Shown here one piece after another: positions 54,948 through 64,000 of a DNA stretch of 64,000 nucleotides (positions are counted from its first letter, which is position 1; the number at the start of each line of letters is the position of its first letter). This DNA comes from Sorex araneus (Eukaryota > Chordata > Mammalia > Eulipotyphla > Soricidae): positions 189,834,095-189,898,094 of the forward strand of contig NC_073303.1 of the NCBI RefSeq assembly GCF_027595985.1, written 5' to 3'. The notes under the pieces are model-generated. The model made no database searches, was not told where the DNA came from, and saw nothing but the letters and a program-made list of their open reading frames with translations. Position numbers and translations under genes: made by a program.

Positions 54948-55437
54948 AAAAAAAAAAAAAAGAAAGAAAGGAAAAAAAAGACAAGCAGTAAAAGATCTGA
55001 AGTTCTAGATTTCTGGGTGAGCTGAGCACGGAGAAATTACAGCAGCAAAATTCAAAATTCAAGAAATTCAAAAATTTGAAATGGATCCTTTGCATGGATG
55101 CAGCTCTTTATTTCTGAGATCAGGCCAGCAGTCGGAAAGCAGCATTTTCCTGTCCTGGCTAGCATCAGGTTGGGTGGGAATATTTCTCTCTGCACCGCGG
55201 GCAGGAGGCACGGAATTCTCCAAGGTGGGCCGCGGTTCCTAACGCTGGCGTGTCTCAGTCCCCCGTCAGGGCTCGGGAGAGCAGGCGGACCAAGCTCTAT
55301 GCAGAATCGGACGGAAGCTGCGGTTCTGTCGGTTACTTTTGTGACACGGTGACTCGGGTGATCAAACCCAGGACCGGAGTCAGGAGGCTCAAGCTCGACC
55401 TCGGAGTGATAATCCTGCCCCCCGTTTCCTTGGTTAG
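54948..55437. other. Intronic, A-rich then GC-richer sequence
   Basis: The A-rich run at 54948-54975 follows the duplicated site. The remainder is unrecognised. Confidence 0.4.
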
Positions 55438-55580
55438 GGATTGGGGGGGCACACCTGGCTGTGCTCAGGGTCTGCGCCTGCCTCTGTGTTCAGTCTGGTA
55501 GGACCTGGGGGCCTTGAGGGGGTGCTGGGTCGGCCATGGGCAACGCCAGTGTGGAACCTGCTGTGCTATTTCTCAGGCCC
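55438..55580 (-). mobile_element. Old SINE1 in APP intron 17
   Basis: GGGGGGCACACCTGGCTGTG to CTGCTGTGCTATTTCTCAGG. Confidence 0.7.
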
Positions 55581-55891
55581 CGTTATTTATTTAATTTACT
55601 TTTATTTTGGGCACTCTGTGGTTTAGATTAGGGCAGGGTCTCAGGCATCAATATTCCGGCAACCCCACCCCCCGCCCTCATGGTCTGTTTTCCTCCATGG
55701 TGGCCCTGGTGCCCCGCCCCCGTCTATATCCTCTCTCCCCTCACCCATATTACAATTTTCTTTTCTGTAAAATCATTGGAATAGGGGGAGAGTCAATAGC
55801 CATTTAATCAGATGAAGCAGCTTTTCCAGGGAAAGTTAGCGTGCGCTGTAGAGAAAGAGGCTTCTTTTTCTTTTCCCTTTAAAGGAGTGTT

Positions 55892-55910
55892 TTTTTCTTT
55901 TCCTTTCTTT

Positions 55911-55978
<68 letters not shown>

Positions 55979-55979
55979 T

Positions 55980-56075
<96 letters not shown>

Positions 56076-56076
56076 T
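55892..56076 (+). repeat. (TTTC)n in APP intron 17
   Basis: About 180 bp of TTTC units with single-base slips, directly joined to the poly-T of an antisense SINE1. It reads (GAAA)n on the APP strand. Confidence 0.97.
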
Positions 56077-56082
56077 TATTTT

Positions 56083-56256
56083 TTTTTGCTTTTTGGATCA
56101 CACCCGGTGATGCACAGGGGTTACTCCTGACTCTGCACTCAGGAATTACTCCTGGCGGTGCTCAGGGGACCATATGGGATGCTGGGAATCGAACCCCGGT
56201 CGGCCAGCCGTGTGCAAGGCAAATGTCCTACCCGCTGTGCTATTGCTCCAGCCCCC
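56083..56256 (-). mobile_element. SINE1 in APP intron 17
   Basis: GGATCACACCCGGTGATGCA to GTGCTATTGCTCCAGCCCC, with a 4-bp GGCCAGCC slip in the head. Confidence 0.95.
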
Positions 56257-56334
56257 AAACTCTGGGTTTAACGCACGCCGGGTACACCTTCTTTGAGCTA
56301 TTTACCCAGTCTTGCTGCGGATTTTTTGGTCTTG

Positions 56335-56488
56335 TTTTGTTTGGGGGCCACACCCAGCGATGCTCAGGGGTTACTCCTGACTCTGCACTCAGAAATGACT
56401 CCTGACAGGGGTTAGGGGACCCTATGGGATGCCGGGGATTAAACGTAGGTTGCCTGCATATCTACCCAGTGTACTATCGCTCCAGGTC
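56335..56488 (-). mobile_element. SINE1 in APP intron 17
   Basis: GGGGGCCACACCCAGCGATG to TGTACTATCGCTCCAGG. Confidence 0.88.
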
Positions 56489-56504
56489 CCTGAGATGGAT
56501 TATT

Positions 56505-56665
56505 TTATTATTATTATTATTATTTTTCCCTTTATGGATCACATCTGGCGATGCTCTGCATTCAGGAATTACTCCTGGTGCTCAGGGGATCACATGGGAT
56601 GTCAGGGATCGAACCCCGGTCGGCCACATGCAAGACCAACTCCCTACTGCTGTATTCTCGTTCTG
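56505..56665 (-). mobile_element. SINE1 in APP intron 17 with (TTA)n tail
   Basis: (TTA)n, GGATCACATCTGGCGATGCT to TGTATTCTCGTTCTGG, with body deletions. Confidence 0.82.
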
Positions 56666-57270
56666 GCTACCTGCTACAGATTCAAAAGCTCCCATGTATG
56701 GAAGATGCTGGAAACATTTCTCCAGCCACTCTCTCAGGCTTCCAGGGACAGGCCTGAGCAACTCCTCATAAGATGCCATGCCCGGGGCTCTCCCAGAGGC
56801 CGAGCCCAGCAGCCACCGCCCCATGGAGACTCAGCCTGGCTCTCCCAGCGGGAACAATCACAGAGGTTTTCCCCACCTCCTCCCTGTCCCTTTGATCTGC
56901 ACCGGGTGTCAACAGATGAGGTCACCTGGGCTTTCACTGGCACCAGTGTCATTAGCCACGGGCTTAAAAACGCCAGCACTGGAGATCAGCACCAGCCAGG
57001 AAGGAGGGATGCTGTTTTCCTCCCTACTCAGCTGCCTCCTGTGTGTGGCAGGAAAGCCACATAAGACGCAGGCATGGCTCTGCTAGGCACCGCTTCTCGG
57101 CTGAGCTTTTGGGATGGGCTGGAGCCGAAGGGGGGGGGGGGAAGAATCTTGCTAACGAGATCAAAGACACAAGGCAGAGCATCGGAGAAAAGAACACAGC
57201 TTTGCTGCTTGATGCTGGAAATAGCGTGTGTCTCCCCTCCAGGAGAGGACAGAGCCTGCAGGTGGCGTTA

Positions 57271-57273
<3 letters not shown>
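56666..57273. other. Intronic non-repeat sequence
   Basis: About 600 bp of GC-richer sequence with a G11 run near 57131. No exon is expected here in APP and none is seen. Confidence 0.45.

Positions 57274-57365
<92 letters not shown>
57274..57365 (+). repeat. (CA)n in APP intron 17
   Basis: About 92 bp of uninterrupted CA. Confidence 0.98.
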
Positions 57366-57369
<4 letters not shown>

Positions 57370-57820
57370 GGCATTCATTCCCAGTAACCAAGCTAGAAAA
57401 CCATCCTGAATCTCCATGGCCGGCTAAAGTCACTACATACGCGTGCTGGAATACTACTCAGCGGTTCAAGCGGAGGGAACTAGGCCTTTCGGGATCAAAC
57501 AGACAGGTCTCGTGGTGATTATACCAAGTCAAGTACTCAAGAGAGTGAAAGGCAATTGCTGAATGATTTCTCGCGTCCGTGAAATATGCAGGAAGCAAGC
57601 AGACTGTCAAAACCCAGCAAAACTCCCAGACTTCGTGAAAACAATGGGGGCTGAGAGAAATGGGTAGAAAAACCTTTTTGGGGGGATGGCTCCGTGACGT
57701 TGGGGGTGGGTCAAGGACTCCTAGTTACAGAGGTATGAAGCTAAGCCTCTGTAACTCTAAAATGGTAAACTAGTACCCAAACACATTAAAATGGGAAAAA
57801 TGTCCAAAAAAGCTGCATTT
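57366..57820. other. Intronic non-repeat sequence
   Basis: Parts (CATACGCGTGCTGGAATACT and GAGAGAAATGGG) resemble old L1 ORF2-end sequence, but not firmly. Confidence 0.35.
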
Positions 57821-57995
57821 AATTTTTTTTTTGAGGGGCCACAGCAACCGGCAGTGCTCAGGTTACTCCTGGCTTTGTGCTCAGGGCTGAGTGGTCAAGT
57901 TATGCTCAGGGGACCAGATGCTGGGCTCAAAGTCAAACACGGGTTGGCCACATACAGGTAAATGCCTCACCCCCTGTACTATTTCTCTGGCCCCC
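57821..57995 (-). mobile_element. SINE1 in APP intron 17, older
   Basis: GAGGGGCCACAGCAACCGGC to CCTGTACTATTTCTCTGGCC. Confidence 0.8.
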
Positions 57996-58009
57996 AACTG
58001 TACTTGGTT

Positions 58010-58163
58010 GTTGTTGCTTGTTTGACTTGGAGACACACCATATGGTGTCCAGGGCTCGCTCCCTGCTCTGTGCTCACAGACCGTAGCAACTGGTGATGGG
58101 ATTTGAGCAGGCATTGACGCTGTGGACGGCGAGTACCTAAACGCCTATGTTACCTCTCTGGCA
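58010..58163 (-). mobile_element. Old SINE1 remnant in APP intron 17
   Basis: GAGACACACCATATGGTGTC to CTATGTTACCTCTCTGGC. Confidence 0.6.
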
Positions 58164-58182
58164 CCCAAAGCTGCTTTTTGGA

Positions 58183-58428
58183 TCACTGTCACTGTCATCC
58201 CATTGTTTATCGATTTGCTCGAGTGGGCAGCAGTAACGTCTCCATTGTGAGACTTGTTGTGACTGTTTTTGGCATATCCAATACTCCACGGGGAGCTTGC
58301 CAGGCTCTGCCGTGCAGGCGAGATACTCTCGGTAGCTTGCTGGGCTCTCCGAGAGGGGCGGAGGAGTCGAACCCGGGTTGGCTGAGTGCAAGGTGAATGC
58401 CCTACCCACTGTGCTATTGCTCCAGCCC
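58183..58428 (-). mobile_element. SINE2 in APP intron 17
   Basis: TCACTGTCACTGTCATCCCA to GTGCTATTGCTCCAGCCC. Complete. Confidence 0.93.
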
Positions 58429-58449
58429 TTTTGGGATGCAGGAAAGAAT

Positions 58450-58735
58450 CAGATGCGTGCTGAAAGTAGACTATGGACCAAACATGATGGCTGCTGAGTA
58501 CCTATATTGCAAACCATAATACCCAAAAGGAGAAAGAGGGAATGAGTCGGCCAGAGAGGTAGGAGGAGGGAAGAAGTGGGGGTGGCGAGAGGGACACTGG
58601 GAACATTGGTGGTGGAGAATGGGCACTGGTGGAGGGATGGGTACTCGAACGTTGTTTGATCGAAACATGATCACGAAAGCTTGTAGGTCTGTAACTGTAT
58701 CTCATGGTGATTCATTAAAATTTTAAAAAAGAAAT
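58450..58735 (+). mobile_element. L1 3'UTR in APP intron 17
   Basis: CAGATGCGTGCTGAAAGTAG through GGTGGAGAATGGGCACTGG to the GATTCATTAAAATTTTAAAA tail, in antisense to APP. The GA tract is reduced to GGAGAAAGAGGG. Confidence 0.9.
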
Positions 58736-58945
58736 GTATATAAAATTCATTTTTCAGCCATCGGTATTCAAACATCAGCTGTTTGAATCTTGCAGCTCCT
58801 CCCACTCTCTGTTCTACACTGACCCACGAGAGCCAGACGGGCTCCTGAGAACAGTCCCGGGAAGCCGCACCACGCTATTCCCTTAGAGGGTTCTCGCCTC
58901 ACTCCACGGCTAGTGCGCCCACACCTCGAGACAAAGAGGTTTCAG

Positions 58946-59125
58946 GGGCTGGAGCGATAATGAAGCGGGGAGGCCGTTTGCCTTGCACACAACCAACCCG
59001 GGTTCCATCCCCAGCATCCCATATAGTCCCTTGAGCACTGCCAGGAGTAATTCCTGAGTGAAGAGCCAGGAGTAACCTCTAAGCATCGCTGGTGTGACCC
59101 ACAAACAAAAAAAAAAAATAAAAAG
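58946..59125 (+). mobile_element. SINE1 in APP intron 17
   Basis: GGGGCTGGAGCGATAATGAA to GCTGGTGTGACCCAC, with an A-tail. Confidence 0.92.
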
Positions 59126-59221
59126 ATTCCAGGTGGAAGTGAGAGTAATAACCTTGTGCATCTTGCTCAGATACTTGGTGTACTGTCCTTTTCTGTGGAA
59201 AAGTAAGCCTTTTTTTAAAAA

Positions 59222-59600
59222 AAAAAAATGGAATCACCCTGAATTACAAAGTCATTCATGATTTTCAAGCTACAATGTTCCAATCCAATCACCAGTGCCC
59301 GCTTTCACTACCAATGTCCCTGGTTTCTCTCCCATCCCCCCAGCTTGCCTCTATGGCGAGCACTTTTTGCTTTTTTTCTCTTCCCCTTTAGGCATGGTGG
59401 TTTCCTGTGGTTTCCTGTGACTGATCAGGCGTCATTCATATCATTTACCTCCTTTTGGCACTGAGTCTTGGTCCAGAGTGACCATGTCCTTGTATAACTA
59501 TCCTAGTGGTCCCTTCCCTGACCGATCCCCTCTCCCCGGTACTGGCAACGCTCCTCCTAGGGACCAGTTCTCCTACATCTTCATTTCTAGGGAGAAATGT
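59222..59600 (-). mobile_element. Old L1-type 3'UTR in APP intron 17
   Basis: ATGGAATCACCCTGAATTAC, CCAATCACCAGTGCCCGC and CTCTTCCCCTTTAGGCATGG follow the reversed L1 3'UTR order. The right border is uncertain. Confidence 0.65.
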
Positions 59601-59782
59601 AAGACACTTCACACATTGCATTATTTGACCTTTACCTGGTGTTAGAGAGGTCAACACAAAGTAAAAATTCTAGGACTAAAAGGATTTAAACCTAAACACC
59701 TAATCTTTGAAAAAGCAGCACCCCCCACTCTAAACTTTCTAATTTCTGCTCAGGTTTTCCTTTTGTGGTTCATTTTTCTGTT

Positions 59783-59960
59783 TTGTGTTGGGGCCACACC
59801 CGGTGGTGCTCGCTCCTGGCTTACTCCTGGTTCTGAGCTCAGGGCTCGCTCCCGATGGGGGTGGGGGGTCAGGAGACCAGATGTGGTCCTGGGATTGAAC
59901 CCGGATAACTTGGATCAGCCACATGCAAGTGTCCCGCCCGCTCTACTATCTCTCTGGTTC
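59783..59960 (-). mobile_element. SINE1 in APP intron 17, older
   Basis: GGGGCCACACCCGGTGGTGC to CTCTACTATCTCTCTGG. Confidence 0.8.

Positions 59961-64000
<4,040 letters not shown>

Noticed and set aside
55808-56405. Lys-Glu-Arg repeat frame and Phe-Leu-Ser repeat frame (197 aa)
   Set aside because: They are translations of (TTTC)n and the adjacent SINE1 inside APP intron 17.

Overview
This is a mammalian genomic window, almost certainly from a shrew (Soricidae, probably Sorex). The identification rests on dozens of copies of a tRNA-derived SINE whose head (GGGGCTGGAGCGATAGCACA..., B box GGTTCGATTCC) I recognise from memory as the shrew SOR-type SINE. The window also holds L1 LINEs, solo LTRs and many microsatellites. 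There are no bacterial-type genes or operons.

Only one protein-coding gene is present: the 3' end of the amyloid precursor protein gene APP, on the minus strand. Its last three exons can be placed to the base: exon 16 (63128-63228), exon 17 (60303-60449) and exon 18 (coding part 53935-54036). A 3'UTR of about 1.17 kb follows, running down to about 52766 with two poly(A) signals (53045-53050 and 52783-52788). All splice sites seen are canonical. The encoded protein covers the BACE1 site, the whole amyloid-beta peptide, the transmembrane helix and the YENPTY tail. It matches human APP as I remember it except at amyloid-beta position 8, where Ser is replaced by Ala (GCA codon, 63155-63157).

The remaining 52.7 kb (1 to about 52765) lies downstream of APP and shows no recognisable gene. 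From human synteny it should be the APP-GABPA intergenic interval. It is a stack of retroelements. (i) SINE1 is a tRNA head plus a body ending in an A-tail. (ii) SINE2 has the same tRNA head with a different body, an internal duplication and no A-tail. (iii) L1 copies are mostly 3'UTR fragments carrying an internal (GA)n tract, plus ORF1 and ORF2 fragments, one twin-primed inversion and one 5'UTR-ORF1 fragment. (iv) Short composite retroposons have an L1-like 3' tail joined to a GC-rich head. (v) Solo LTRs with matching target-site duplications lie at 9853-10752 (4 bp), 11539-11804 (6 bp) and 45875-46303 (6 bp), with two weaker candidates. Target-site duplications were read by eye and define many insertion borders to the base. 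APP introns 15, 16 and 17 carry the same repeat families, including long (TTTC)n and (CA)n tracts in intron 17.

Most long open frames in the window are translations of SINE, L1 or microsatellite DNA and are not genes.
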